From: JAFLCM01 sp964510955
GTDB taxonomy: Bacteria; Planctomycetota; Phycisphaerae; Phycisphaerales; UBA1924
Direction of reading: 5' to 3'
NCBI GenBank assembly: GCA_964510955.1
Contig: CAZEDW010000012.1
Location: 1-64,000, forward strand
Length of the DNA stretch: 64,000 nt
A model generated the notes under the pieces. The model was not told the DNA's origin. It saw nothing but the letters and a program-made list of their open reading frames with translations, and made no database searches. Shown one piece after another: positions 1-9,305 of this stretch. How positions within the stretch are numbered: position 1 is the first letter of the stretch; every line of letters begins with the position of its first letter. The position numbers and the translations under genes are program-made.

Positions 1-721
1 CAAGCTCGGCCTCTACGAGCACCAGTCCGCCGGCGCGCTCCAGGGCCTCATCAACCTGATGAGCAAGCACCCCGAGCTGCTCGCCGACGGCGGCAAGCTG
101 ATCAAGAGCATCAAGATCGTCGCCTACGAGCCTGCGTTCGGCATCATCGGCGACCCAGCCAAGCGCGACCCCAAGACCCGCCAGTCCGCCGACCACAGCA
201 TGGTTTACATCGTCTCGACCATGCTGCGCAAGGCCATCGAGATCTTCGCCAAGGAACCCGTCAAGTTCGGCGCCGCCCCGCACAGCGGTCACTCCAGCGT
301 GCTCGTCCCGCCGCCATCGACGGACACCGTCTGGAAGATGCTGATGCTCTCGCCCTACGACTACGACAACGCCGCCGTCGCCAACCCCGCCACCCGGGCC
401 CTGATGGACAAAATCACCTTCGAGCACGGCGGGCCCGAGTACGACGCCAAATACCCCGACGGAATCCCGACCTCGCTGGTCATCACCACGACCGAGGGCG
501 GCAAGTACGACAGCGGCCTGGTCATGTACCCCGCCGGCCACGCCCGCAACACCACCGCCGACCTCATGGGCATCCTCGACCACAAGTTCCGCCTGCTCGG
601 CGGCCTGGGCGGCGACGCCGACAAGATCATGACCAAGGTGCGCGGCCTGGCAAGCAAGGGCGCCCCCGACATCGCGTCGCTCTACGACTTCGCGATCGGC
701 AGCAAGGCCTACGAGGGCTGA
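1..721 (+). CDS. MmgE/PrpD family protein, 3' part
   Basis: The reading frame is open from base 2, so the gene starts outside the window; about 239 C-terminal residues are present. The segment DPAKRDPKTRQSADHSM and the later GLVMYPAGHARNT are characteristic of the MmgE/PrpD fold (2-methylcitrate dehydratase and relatives), which dehydrates 2-methylcitrate in propionate degradation or similar hydroxy acids. The family call is firm; the substrate cannot be decided because the N-terminal helical domain is missing. An ATG at 59 is internal to the frame and is not the likely start. It converges on uvrA with 101 bases between the stops. Confidence 0.85.
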   Translation, partial: KLGLYEHQSAGALQGLINLMSKHPELLADGGKLIKSIKIVAYEPAFGIIGDPAKRDPKTRQSADHSMVYIVSTMLRKAIEIFAKEPVKFGAAPHSGHSSVLVPPPSTDTVWKMLMLSPYDYDNAAVANPATRALMDKITFEHGGPEYDAKYPDGIPTSLVITTTEGGKYDSGLVMYPAGHARNTTADLMGILDHKFRLLGGLGGDADKIMTKVRGLASKGAPDIASLYDFAIGSKAYEG

Positions 722-750
722 CACGGCAGCGCGGACGGCCGTGCTTCCTC
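722..750. terminator. candidate hairpin between convergent genes
   Basis: CACGGC (722-727) pairs with GCCGTG (738-743) across a 10-base loop and is followed by CTTCCTCC. It lies directly after the MmgE/PrpD stop and ahead of the uvrA stop on the other strand. There is no real T run, so it is a weak candidate. Confidence 0.35.
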
Positions 751-822
751 CCCCTCGCCGGGGCCGATCCATCCAGCCACAGGCGAACCTGAGGCACCCC
801 CGGGTCACTCATTCCGCCGGGT

Positions 823-3800
823 TCATGAAGCCCCGAGCATCCGCCCAAGGTAATGCCCGGTGAAGCTCCCCTTCACCCTGGCCACCTGCTCCGGTGTGCC
901 CGTCGCCACCACCCGCCCGCCGCCCTCGCCCCCTTCCGGGCCCAGGTCGATGATCCAGTCCGCGCACTTGATCACGTCGAGGTTGTGCTCGATCACCACC
1001 AGCGTGTGACCCGCGTCTGCCAGGCGGTTCAGCACGCCGACCAGCTTCCTCACGTCCTCGAAGTGCAGCCCCGTCGTCGGCTCGTCCAGTACGTACAGCG
1101 TGTGCCCGCTGGCGAGCTGCCCCAGCTCGGTGGCCAGCTTGATCCGCTGCGCCTCGCCGCCGGAGAGCTGCGTGCTCGGCTGGCCGAGCGTGATGTAATC
1201 GAGCCCCACGTCGTGCAGGCACTGCACGAACCGCGCGATCTTGGGGTGGTTCTCGAAGAACTTCACCGCGTCCTCGACCGTCAGCCCCAGCACGTCGGCG
1301 ATGCTCTTGCCGCGGTACTGCACTTCCAGCGTCTCGCGGTTGTAGCGCGTCCCCTTGCACACCTCGCACTCGACGAACACGTCCGGCAGGAAGTGCATCT
1401 CGATCTTCTTCACCCCCTGTCCCTGGCACGCCTCGCAGCGCCCGCCCTTCACGTTGAAGCTGAACCGCCCCGGCTCGTACCCGCGGATCTTGGCCTCCTT
1501 TGTCTGGGCGAACACGCGCCGCACGTCGTCGAACAGGCCGGTGTACGTCGCCGGGTTGCTCCGCGGCGTCCGCCCGATGGGCGTCTGGTCCACCTCGATC
1601 ACCCGATCAATCCCGTTCAGCCCCGTCACCTTCGCGTGCTCGCCCGGCTTGACGCGCGAGCCCAGCAGGTGCCGCTTCGCCGCCAGCAGCAGGATGTCGT
1701 TGACGAGCGTGCTCTTGCCCGAGCCCGAAACGCCCGTCACGCACACAATCCCGCCCAAGGGGAACGCCACGTCGATCTGCTTCAGGTTGTTGGCCGCCGC
1801 GCCCTTGACGGTGACGGCCTTCTTCTCATTCAGCACCCGGCGCTGCCCGGGGATGTCGACCTTTTTCCGACCCGACAGATAGGCCCCCGTCAGCGAGCCC
1901 GCGTCACGCTCGACCTCCGCCGGGGTTCCTTGCGCCACCACCCGCCCGCCGTGCACCCCGGGGCCCGGCCCGATGTCCAGCACGTGATCGGCGTGCCGGA
2001 TCATGTCCTCGTCGTGCTCGACCACGATCACCGTGTTGCCGATGTCGGTGAGGTGACGCAGCGTCCGGATCAGGCGGTCGTTGTCGCGCTGGTGCAGCCC
2101 GATCGTCGGCTCGTCGAGCACATAGCACGCCCCCACCAGCCCGCTCCCCACCTGCGTGGCCAGCCGGATGCGCTGCGCCTCCCCGCCCGAGAGCGTCGCC
2201 GTCTTGCGGTCCAGCGACAGATAGTCAAGCCCCACGCTGGCGAGAAACCCAAGCCGGGCCTTCACCTCGCGCAGGATCGGCTCGGCGATGTGCCGCTGCT
2301 CGCTCGTCAGCTCCAGCCCGTCGATGATCCGGCGTGCATCGCCGATGTTCAGCTTCGCGAAATCCGCCAGGTTCAGCCGGCGCTGGTCGGCGCTCAGCCC
2401 GTGACGCCGCCGCTGATCCACCACCTCGCCCGGCAGCGGCTCGCGCGACTCCAGCATCACCGACAGCGATTCGATCTTCAGCCGGTCGCCGAAGCACTCC
2501 CTGCACGGCGTGGTGCTCATGAACCCGCTCAACCACTCCTTGACGCTCTCGTTCTCCGTGCTTCCCCACCACTCGGTGATGTTCGGGATCACCCCCTCGA
2601 ACTTGGCCTTGTACTTCGCCTGGTCCTCGGCGGTGGTGCCGTGCAGAAGGATGCGCAGCAGCTCGGGCTTGATGGTGCTCACCGGCGCGCCGAACGACAC
2701 CCCGAACTCCTTGCAATACTTCCGCAGCCGCCGGTTGAACCACGCCCGCACCGGCCCGTTCTTGGCCCACGCCACCACCGCGCCGCCCTCCAGGCTCAGC
2801 GAGTCGTTAGGGATCACCAGCGCCTCATCGAACTCCATGAGCGTGCCCAGCCCCCCGCACCCCTTGCACGCGCCGAAGGGCGAGTTGAACGAGAACAGCC
2901 GCGGCTCCAGCTCCTCCAGCGCGCACTCGGGGTGCTCGGCGCACGAGAACTTCTCGCTGTAGACCGTGTCGCGCCAGCCCCCGCCGGCCGCCGCCGCGGT
3001 GTCCTCGACCGAGACGATCACCACGCCCTCGGCCATCTTCAGCGCCGTCTCCACGCTCTCGGCCAGCCGCTGGCGCGCCTCGGGCTTCACCACGATCCGG
3101 TCCACCACCGCCTCGACCGTGTGCTTCTCATACCTCCCCAGTTCCAACGGGTTCTCGCCGCCCTTCTGCAGCACCTCGCGGACATCGATGATCGCGCCGT
3201 TCACCCGCGCCCGCACCAGCCCCTGTTTCAGGAACCCCTCCAGCACGTCCTTGTGAAACCCCTTCTTCGCCCGAACCACCGGCGCGATCACCATCAGCTT
3301 GGTGCCCTCGGGCAGCCTGCTGACGGCGTCGGTGATCTGCGACGGGTTCGACGCAGCGATGGGCAGCCCGCACCGCTCCGTCACCGCCCCGTCCTTCTTG
3401 CCCGTCTTGATCGGCGCCCAGCACGTCGGGCGCCCGCACCGCGCGAACAGCAGCCGCAGATAGTCGTAGATCTCCGTCGACGTTGCCACCGTCGATCGCG
3501 GGTTGTGCCCGCTGGTCCGCTGCTCGATGGCGATCGTCGGCGGCAGCCCCTCGATGTCGTCGATGTCCGGCTTCTTCAGCTGATCCAGAAACTGCCGCGC
3601 ATACGCCGACAGGCTCTCCATGTACTTCCGCTGACCCTCCGCGAAAATCGTGTCAAACGCCAGCGAGCTCTTCCCCGACCCCGACAGCCCGGTGATCACC
3701 ACCAGCCGGTCGCGGGGGATGTCAACACTGATCGATTTGAGATTGTGCTCGCGGGCGCCGCGGACGCGGATGAAGCGCTTGTATTCGGAGCGGGAATCAC

Positions 3801-3906
3801 CCTCCTCGCCGGACGACGGGCGCACGTCGGGCTTGGTGTCGGCTCTGGTTCCGCGCCTCGCTGGTTTCGGCTCGACAGACCCGCTGGCGCGTCCTTGCTT
3901 GCTCAT
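823..3906 (-). CDS. uvrA: UvrA, excinuclease ABC subunit A
   Basis: DNA-damage recognition ATPase of nucleotide excision repair, acting with UvrB and UvrC in the cytoplasm; 1027 residues. Two ABC modules are visible. Walker A motifs are GLSGSGKSS (about 73-81) and GVSGSGKST; both signature helices read LSGGEAQRI, followed by DEPTIGLH and DEPTTGLH. Zinc ligands appear as CKGC after the first half and as CEAC with CEVC in the second. The ATG at 3906 is used; an in-frame GTG lies three codons upstream. About 40 charged, Pro/Arg-rich residues precede the usual family start. It lies at the end of the minus-strand block, 96 bases after the GT41 stop, and may have its own promoter. No uvrB or uvrC is present. 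Confidence 0.97.
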   Translation of the reverse strand: MSKQGRASGSVEPKPARRGTRADTKPDVRPSSGEEGDSRSEYKRFIRVRGAREHNLKSISVDIPRDRLVVITGLSGSGKSSLAFDTIFAEGQRKYMESLSAYARQFLDQLKKPDIDDIEGLPPTIAIEQRTSGHNPRSTVATSTEIYDYLRLLFARCGRPTCWAPIKTGKKDGAVTERCGLPIAASNPSQITDAVSRLPEGTKLMVIAPVVRAKKGFHKDVLEGFLKQGLVRARVNGAIIDVREVLQKGGENPLELGRYEKHTVEAVVDRIVVKPEARQRLAESVETALKMAEGVVIVSVEDTAAAAGGGWRDTVYSEKFSCAEHPECALEELEPRLFSFNSPFGACKGCGGLGTLMEFDEALVIPNDSLSLEGGAVVAWAKNGPVRAWFNRRLRKYCKEFGVSFGAPVSTIKPELLRILLHGTTAEDQAKYKAKFEGVIPNITEWWGSTENESVKEWLSGFMSTTPCRECFGDRLKIESLSVMLESREPLPGEVVDQRRRHGLSADQRRLNLADFAKLNIGDARRIIDGLELTSEQRHIAEPILREVKARLGFLASVGLDYLSLDRKTATLSGGEAQRIRLATQVGSGLVGACYVLDEPTIGLHQRDNDRLIRTLRHLTDIGNTVIVVEHDEDMIRHADHVLDIGPGPGVHGGRVVAQGTPAEVERDAGSLTGAYLSGRKKVDIPGQRRVLNEKKAVTVKGAAANNLKQIDVAFPLGGIVCVTGVSGSGKSTLVNDILLLAAKRHLLGSRVKPGEHAKVTGLNGIDRVIEVDQTPIGRTPRSNPATYTGLFDDVRRVFAQTKEAKIRGYEPGRFSFNVKGGRCEACQGQGVKKIEMHFLPDVFVECEVCKGTRYNRETLEVQYRGKSIADVLGLTVEDAVKFFENHPKIARFVQCLHDVGLDYITLGQPSTQLSGGEAQRIKLATELGQLASGHTLYVLDEPTTGLHFEDVRKLVGVLNRLADAGHTLVVIEHNLDVIKCADWIIDLGPEGGEGGGRVVATGTPEQVARVKGSFTGHYLGRMLGAS

Positions 3907-4002
3907 GATCGGCACGAGGTCTCTCTCAGGGGCCCGGGATCGGGCAGGTTGGTCCGGATCGTAGGCAACGGCCGGCCCGTCGTGACCGCCATCATCAAGC
4001 GT

Positions 4003-5769
4003 TCAAGCCCCGCACCAGCCCCGCCAGGCAACCCGCATCGCCCCTGTTACCTGTTCACCAAACCGCCGCTCGTCCATCAGTTCGCTGGCGCGCAACCGCT
4101 CACGCAACCCCGTACGCAGGCGGCCCAGCGCGCCGATGTCGCCGCCCATCCGCCGGGCGATCTCGACATACTCGTCAACCGACCGCCCTACCCAATCCCC
4201 CAGCCCCACCGCCGCGCAGAGGCTCATCCCCACCCTCGCCGCGTGAACCCGCCCTTCCAGCGTCACCACCGGCACCCCCTGCCAGAAGCTCTCGCACGTC
4301 GTCGTGGTGCCGTTGTACGGGAAGGTGTCAAGCTGGATGTCCACGCGCGAATACAGCCCCAGGTGCTCGCGGGTGTTGGCGGTGTACGGGGCGATCTCGA
4401 TCCGCGAGGGCTCCACGCCCCCCGCCCCGAACATCGCCAGCAGACGGTCGCGCGAGCGGGCCTCGTGAACGAAGCGGTTCTTCAGCAGCAACGTCGACCC
4501 GGGCACGCCCCTCAGCACCCGGCACCACGCCGCCACCACGTCCGGGGTGATTTTCGACAGGTTGTTGAACGATCCGAAGCACAACGCGCCGCGACCCGCC
4601 GCCGGAAGCGGAGACACCTCCGGCGCCTCGGCGCTGGGCGTGAAGCACCACAGGCACCCCGGCAGGCGCAGCAGCTTCTCGGTGCAGTGCGAGTCCGCAT
4701 CGCCCATCGGGTCCGTCACGGCGTCCACCAGCCGGTAGTCGATGGTCGCCAGGCCGGTGGTGTTCGGATACCCCAGATAGCTCACCTGCACCGGGGCGGG
4801 TTTGTGGCAGCACACGTCTAGCCGGTTCGCGCCGGTGTGACCCGCGCACTCGATGAGCACGTCGATCGCGTCGGCGCGGACCAAGCCCGCCGCCTTCGCA
4901 GCGTCCACCTTGTAGATGTCGCGCCACCCCGAGGCCAGCGACCTGAAACGCTCGGTCAGGGCGTCGGGGCGCTGGACGTCGGCGTAGCAGTACACCTCCT
5001 GCCCCGCCGCCCGCAACCCCCCCACCAGCGCCTGCATGAAGTACGCGCACGAGTGCGTCCAGAAGTCTGGCGAGATCACGCCGACCCGCAGCGGGCGATC
5101 CGGGTCGCGGTGGTTCACGTGCGCGGCGGCCCCCGCCGGCGCGAACCGCTCGATCAGCACCAGCCCCGCCTCAACGTGGGCCGCCCGCACGCGGGCCGGC
5201 TCGCCGTCGACATAGTTCAGCGCCATCGCCAACGCCGACCGCAGCGCCGGTTCACGCGGATCGAGCGCCACGGCCCGCTCGCACGCCGCCACCGCCTCCG
5301 CGATCAAGCCCTGCTCCAGAAGGCACCCCGAGAGCATGCTCACGCTCCGCATGTTCCTCGGGTTTCGCTTCTCCGCCTCGCCGAACGCGTCGGCGGCCCC
5401 CGCCGCCTCGCCCATCATCTTGCGGGCCCGCCCGATTTCGAACCACGGCACGTCCCACGATGCCCGCAGCGCCGCCGCCCGTGCCAGTGGTTCCAGCGCC
5501 TCCGCGGGCCGCAGTTGGTACATCAGCGATTGCCCCAGGCTCAGCCACCCTTCCGGCGCGCCGGGCCGAGCCTTGACGCACCGGCGCAGCACCGGCTCCG
5601 CCTCCGCGAACCGCCCCGACTCCATCTCCGCCCCCCCCAGCATCAGCAGCGCCTCGGCGTTCCCCGCCTGCTTGCCCAGGAGCTCGTGCAGCACCACCTT
5701 TGCCGAAATGAAGTCACGCCGCGCCATCGAGGCGCGGGCCGAGGCGAGGAGCTGGTCGACCGATGGCAT
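4003..5769 (-). CDS. TPR-containing GT41 glycosyltransferase (SPINDLY/OGT-like), copy 2
   Basis: 588 residues. About 190 N-terminal residues form TPR-like helix pairs. A GT41 catalytic region begins near residue 226 (RVGVISPDFWTHSCAYFM) and continues with CAGHTGANRL, VSYLGYPNTTG and NGTTTTCESFWQGVPVV. GT41 enzymes transfer GlcNAc or another sugar from a nucleotide donor to Ser/Thr of intracellular proteins, the TPRs selecting the target; the sugar here is unknown. There is no signal peptide, so it is probably cytoplasmic. It starts at an ATG 9 bases after the stop of a similar gene, so the two are probably co-transcribed and arose by duplication. Confidence 0.88.
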   Translation of the reverse strand: MPSVDQLLASARASMARRDFISAKVVLHELLGKQAGNAEALLMLGGAEMESGRFAEAEPVLRRCVKARPGAPEGWLSLGQSLMYQLRPAEALEPLARAAALRASWDVPWFEIGRARKMMGEAAGAADAFGEAEKRNPRNMRSVSMLSGCLLEQGLIAEAVAACERAVALDPREPALRSALAMALNYVDGEPARVRAAHVEAGLVLIERFAPAGAAAHVNHRDPDRPLRVGVISPDFWTHSCAYFMQALVGGLRAAGQEVYCYADVQRPDALTERFRSLASGWRDIYKVDAAKAAGLVRADAIDVLIECAGHTGANRLDVCCHKPAPVQVSYLGYPNTTGLATIDYRLVDAVTDPMGDADSHCTEKLLRLPGCLWCFTPSAEAPEVSPLPAAGRGALCFGSFNNLSKITPDVVAAWCRVLRGVPGSTLLLKNRFVHEARSRDRLLAMFGAGGVEPSRIEIAPYTANTREHLGLYSRVDIQLDTFPYNGTTTTCESFWQGVPVVTLEGRVHAARVGMSLCAAVGLGDWVGRSVDEYVEIARRMGGDIGALGRLRTGLRERLRASELMDERRFGEQVTGAMRVAWRGWCGA

Positions 5770-5778
5770 ACGCCGATG

Positions 5779-7593
5779 CTACCGCCCCGCACGCCCGGCG
5801 GGCGCGCCCCGGGCGGCTTCATCGCCGGCGCACCACTGCTGCCACGCCCGCCTGATCAGCCCACCCACGTCTCGCGCAAACCCCACCTCGTCCATCAGCA
5901 CCGACCCCCTCAGCCGCTCGCGCATGCCAAGCCGCAACCGCGCCAGCTCCTCGCGCCGGCCCGCCCACCCCACCGCGATCTCCACATACTCCGCCGCGTC
6001 ACGCCCGACGAACTCGGGAAGCCCCGCCGCCCGCATCAGGCTCGACCCCACCCGCGCCGCGTGAACGCTTCCCTCAAACGTCACCACCGGCACGCCCTGC
6101 CACAGGCTCTCGCAGGTCGTGGTCGTGCCGTTGTAAGGGAATGTGTCGAGCTGGAGGTCGATCCGCGAGTACACGCCGAGGTGCTCCGCGGTGCTCCTCG
6201 TGTAAGGGGAAATGACCACCCGGTCGCGCGACACGCCGAGCCCCTCCAGGACCTTCAGGCGCCGCTCGGCGGTGCCGGGGTCGTGCAACCACTTGTTCTT
6301 CAGGAACAGACGCGAGCCCGGCGTCCGGTTCAGCACATGGGCCCACACCTCCAGGACCCGAGGCGTGATCTTCGAGTTGTTGTTCAGCGAGCCGAACACG
6401 AACGGCGCGCCCGGGGCCGACGCCGGCAACGCGGAAACCTCGGGGGCGACGCGGCTGGGACGGTAGCACCACACGCACCTGCCCTCGGGCATCCGGAGCA
6501 GCCTTTCGGAACAGTGCGCCTCGGCCCCCGCCGGGTCCGAAACCCAGTCCACCATGCGGTAGTCGATGGTCGTCATCCCCGTTGTATTGGGGTAGCCCAG
6601 GTAGGTCACCTGGATGGGCGCCGCCTTGCGGGCCATGATGTCCAGCCGAGAGCCGCCCGTGTGCGCGGTCATGTCGAAAAGGACGTCGACGCGGTCGTCA
6701 CGGATCACCGCACCCGCGGCCGCCGAGGTGATCTTGTCGAACTTCCTCCACACCGCGGCCATCGCCTTGTACCGCTCGGACACCTCGTCGTCGATCGGCG
6801 AAGCGCTGTAACACACGACCTCGAACGCGGTCCTGTCCAGGCGCTCCAGCAGGGGCTCCATGAAATACGAGCAGGAGTGCTCGCGGAAGTCCGGGGAGAG
6901 GAACCCCACCCGCAATCGGCGCTCCGGGTCGCGCGCGACGGGCGCGCTGGGCTCGGGGAGTCTGGGGTTCGAGGCCTCGATCCACTGCCCGACCCGCCGG
7001 TGCTCACCCAGGACCATGAGCGGGTCGTTGTCGATGTAGTTGAGCGACAGCAGCAGGTTGACGCGGAACGCGGGCTCGATCGCGCTGATCGCCTCGGCCC
7101 GCCGGTACCACTCCACCGCCTCGCCCGGCTCGCCCTGGTCCAGGCGAGCCGACGCCAGCCCATAGAGAGCCGACACCATGCGCGGGTTCACACGCACGGC
7201 CCGTTCGTACAGGTCCGCGGATTCGCCGAGTTTCCCTTGGACCCTCAGGCACAGCGCCAGGTTGTTGAGCACGCCGTCCCAGTTCGGGCGGAGCGCCAGC
7301 GCCTTGCGCAGCCACTGCTCGGCCTCCACCGGGTTTTCCAGGCCCATCAGGGCGATGCCGAGGTTGTACGAAGGCTCCGGCGCCCCCGGACGGAGCGGGA
7401 TGCAGCGCTTGAAGTACTCCACCGCCTTCTCAAGCGGCCCGGTGCTGAGGCACGCCGCCCCGGCGACCAGCAGAGCCTCGGCGCTGCGTGGGTTCTTCCG
7501 CAGCGCCTCCTCGCAGGCCATCTTGGCGCCCAGGGCGTTGCCCGTGGCCATCGCGGTCTTGGCCCGCTGGACGAGCTGATCGACGCTCGCCAC
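5779..7593 (-). CDS. TPR-containing GT41 glycosyltransferase, copy 1
   Basis: 604 residues with the same architecture as its downstream neighbour: N-terminal TPR helices, then a GT41 catalytic region from about residue 224 (LRVGFLSPDFREHSC, TAHTGGSRLD, VTYLGYPNTTGM, NGTTTTCESLWQGVPVV). The GTG start at 7593 directly abuts the TAG stop of sdhB, so translation is probably coupled to the respiratory gene. No signal peptide is seen. Predicted role: nucleotide-sugar-dependent O-glycosylation of cytoplasmic proteins. The donor sugar and targets are not known. Confidence 0.88.
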   Translation of the reverse strand: MASVDQLVQRAKTAMATGNALGAKMACEEALRKNPRSAEALLVAGAACLSTGPLEKAVEYFKRCIPLRPGAPEPSYNLGIALMGLENPVEAEQWLRKALALRPNWDGVLNNLALCLRVQGKLGESADLYERAVRVNPRMVSALYGLASARLDQGEPGEAVEWYRRAEAISAIEPAFRVNLLLSLNYIDNDPLMVLGEHRRVGQWIEASNPRLPEPSAPVARDPERRLRVGFLSPDFREHSCSYFMEPLLERLDRTAFEVVCYSASPIDDEVSERYKAMAAVWRKFDKITSAAAGAVIRDDRVDVLFDMTAHTGGSRLDIMARKAAPIQVTYLGYPNTTGMTTIDYRMVDWVSDPAGAEAHCSERLLRMPEGRCVWCYRPSRVAPEVSALPASAPGAPFVFGSLNNNSKITPRVLEVWAHVLNRTPGSRLFLKNKWLHDPGTAERRLKVLEGLGVSRDRVVISPYTRSTAEHLGVYSRIDLQLDTFPYNGTTTTCESLWQGVPVVTFEGSVHAARVGSSLMRAAGLPEFVGRDAAEYVEIAVGWAGRREELARLRLGMRERLRGSVLMDEVGFARDVGGLIRRAWQQWCAGDEAARGAPAGRAGR

Positions 7594-8415
7594 CTACTTC
7601 TTCCCGCCGAAGAACGCGGCGATCCGGCGCACCGTGACCGCGCGACCAACGGCGCCGATGCTCTCGGTGAGCGGGATTTCTTTCGGGCACACGCGGACGC
7701 AGTTCTGGGCGTTGCCGCAGTCGCTCACCCCGCCTGGCTTGGAGAGCTCGTCGAGCCTCAGCTTTTCCAGCGTCCTGCCGGTGGGGTGCATGTTGAAGTA
7801 CCGCGCCTGGCTGATGACCGCCGCCCCGCGGAAGCTCTCGCCCCACTTCGCCGGGTCCTCCTCCAGCGTGTACTGCGGGCACGCCTCCATGCAGCAGCCG
7901 CAGCTCATGCAGGTCGACAGCACGTACCGCGTCTCCTGCCCATCGGCGCTCTCGCGCGGCCCGGCGCCCAGGTGATAGGTCCCGTCGATCGGCACCCAGC
8001 CCCTGATCCGCTTGAGCGCATCGAACAGCCGCGAGCGGTCCGGCGCCAGGTCTCGCACCACCGGGTACTTGCTCATCGGCTCCAGCGTCACCACGTCGCC
8101 GTCATGGGGCGCGATGTCGTCGATCAGCGCCGAGCACGCCTGGCGCACGCGCCCGTTCACGACCATCGTGCACGACCCGCACACCTCTTCCAGGCACCCC
8201 ACGTCGTACGAGATCGGCGTGGTCCTCTTGCCCTCGACCGTGACCGGGTTCGCCGCGATCCACTGCAGGCACGAGATCACGTTGGCGCTCCCCGAGCCTT
8301 CCGAACCGGACTGCACCGGCACGTCGAACTGCTCCACCCGCGCGGGCGAGCCCGGCCCGTCCTGGCGGGTGACCTTGAATCGGACCGTGCGGCTCTTGGG
8401 GGCGCTGCTGCTCAT
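7594..8415 (-). CDS. sdhB: Succinate dehydrogenase/fumarate reductase iron-sulfur subunit
   Basis: 273 residues from the ATG at 8415. It carries electrons from the flavoprotein to the membrane quinone site of complex II. The [2Fe-2S] ligands are in GCLEEVCGSCTMVVNG with a later QAC. The [4Fe-4S] and [3Fe-4S] ligands are in CMSCGCCMEACPQY and CGNAQNCVRVCPKE. The start overlaps the stop of the upstream methyltransferase gene in an ATGA arrangement, indicating coupling. The frame is open further upstream, but that part overlaps the methyltransferase and does not resemble SdhB. Unusually, it is separated from sdhA by that methyltransferase and followed at once by two GT41 genes. Confidence 0.95.
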   Translation of the reverse strand: MSSSAPKSRTVRFKVTRQDGPGSPARVEQFDVPVQSGSEGSGSANVISCLQWIAANPVTVEGKRTTPISYDVGCLEEVCGSCTMVVNGRVRQACSALIDDIAPHDGDVVTLEPMSKYPVVRDLAPDRSRLFDALKRIRGWVPIDGTYHLGAGPRESADGQETRYVLSTCMSCGCCMEACPQYTLEEDPAKWGESFRGAAVISQARYFNMHPTGRTLEKLRLDELSKPGGVSDCGNAQNCVRVCPKEIPLTESIGAVGRAVTVRRIAAFFGGKK

Positions 8416-9230
8416 CGAGATTGCTCCGAAACCACCGGGGCCGCCGGGGCCCTGGGGTGAGGTCGCTTGGGTGTCGGCCCGTTGATCGTCGGACCCGCCC
8501 ACGTCCCCGGCTTGGTAAACCTGAACATCAGACTCTGGTAGAACGTCCGGAACCGGCACCCCAGCGTGAAGTCGAACAGCCACGGCGCGAACTGCGCCGC
8601 CCGCGGCCAGTACTGGGCCCACTGCATGTTCGGCAGCAGGAACACCTCCAGCCGCTCAAACCCCGCCCGGGCCCCGTGCCTCGCCAGAGAACGCCGCGTG
8701 TTCATCCGGTAGTACGCCGGATACTCGTTGAACTTCGAGTTCCCCGCCTGTCCCACCTGCTTCTTCATACCCAACCGCTCGGCGATCCGCACGCACATCG
8801 GGAACGGATGGAAACCCTGCGGCCCCATCGCGTAGAAAACGCCGCCCGGCTTCAGCACCCTGAAAGCCTGCGCCAGAAAAGCCCCCGGGTCGCCCACATG
8901 CTCGATCACGTTCATCGATATCAGCGCGTCGTACTCCGACGCGGGGAGTTCGCACTTGTCGAACTCGCCGCACCAGGTGCGCTCCGCCCACGGATTGTCC
9001 GCCACGTTCGGGAACGGGTCGACTCCATCAACCTGGTTGGGCAGTTCCCAAACCCAGTGATACTCCTTGATGCTCGGCCCGGACTCCCCGCACCCGACGT
9101 CCAGCACCCGCCCCTTGAGCCGGGGGTCGGCGCCCCAGATCGAGGCCCAGTGGCGGCTGACCCGCTTGTGGTCGGCGCACACCGAGAACCTCGTCAGTTC
9201 CTCCGGCATCCGTGGTACGTCAACGATCAT
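8412..9230 (-). CDS. class I SAM-dependent methyltransferase
   Basis: 272 residues from the ATG at 9230, which has GGAG six bases upstream; a GTG 18 codons earlier is possible but lacks support. The Rossmann-type SAM site is GRVLDVGCGESGPS (motif I). A later SMNVIEHVGDPGAFLA and FRVLKPGG match motifs of the Methyltransf_11/UbiE-like group. The substrate is unknown. It sits between sdhA and sdhB, its stop overlapping the sdhB start, so it is expected to be made together with complex II. A role in quinone or complex II maturation is conceivable only as inference; small-molecule or lipid substrates are equally possible. Confidence 0.85.
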   Translation of the reverse strand: MIVDVPRMPEELTRFSVCADHKRVSRHWASIWGADPRLKGRVLDVGCGESGPSIKEYHWVWELPNQVDGVDPFPNVADNPWAERTWCGEFDKCELPASEYDALISMNVIEHVGDPGAFLAQAFRVLKPGGVFYAMGPQGFHPFPMCVRIAERLGMKKQVGQAGNSKFNEYPAYYRMNTRRSLARHGARAGFERLEVFLLPNMQWAQYWPRAAQFAPWLFDFTLGCRFRTFYQSLMFRFTKPGTWAGPTINGPTPKRPHPRAPAAPVVSEQSR

Positions 9231-9305
9231 CCGCTGCTCCGTGCGAAGGGTTTGGGGCCAAACGCCGGCCCCGGCTGGCGACACACCTTGATCGGCACAT
9301 CCACG

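Noticed and set aside
853..4821. Very long open frame opposite uvrA and a GT41 gene
   Set aside because: It is Arg/His/Leu/Pro-rich with no domain and lies antisense to clear genes; high GC at third codon positions removes stops on the other strand.
4837..8460. Long open frame opposite the GT41 and sdhB genes
   Set aside because: Same cause: composition shadow of well-supported minus-strand genes.
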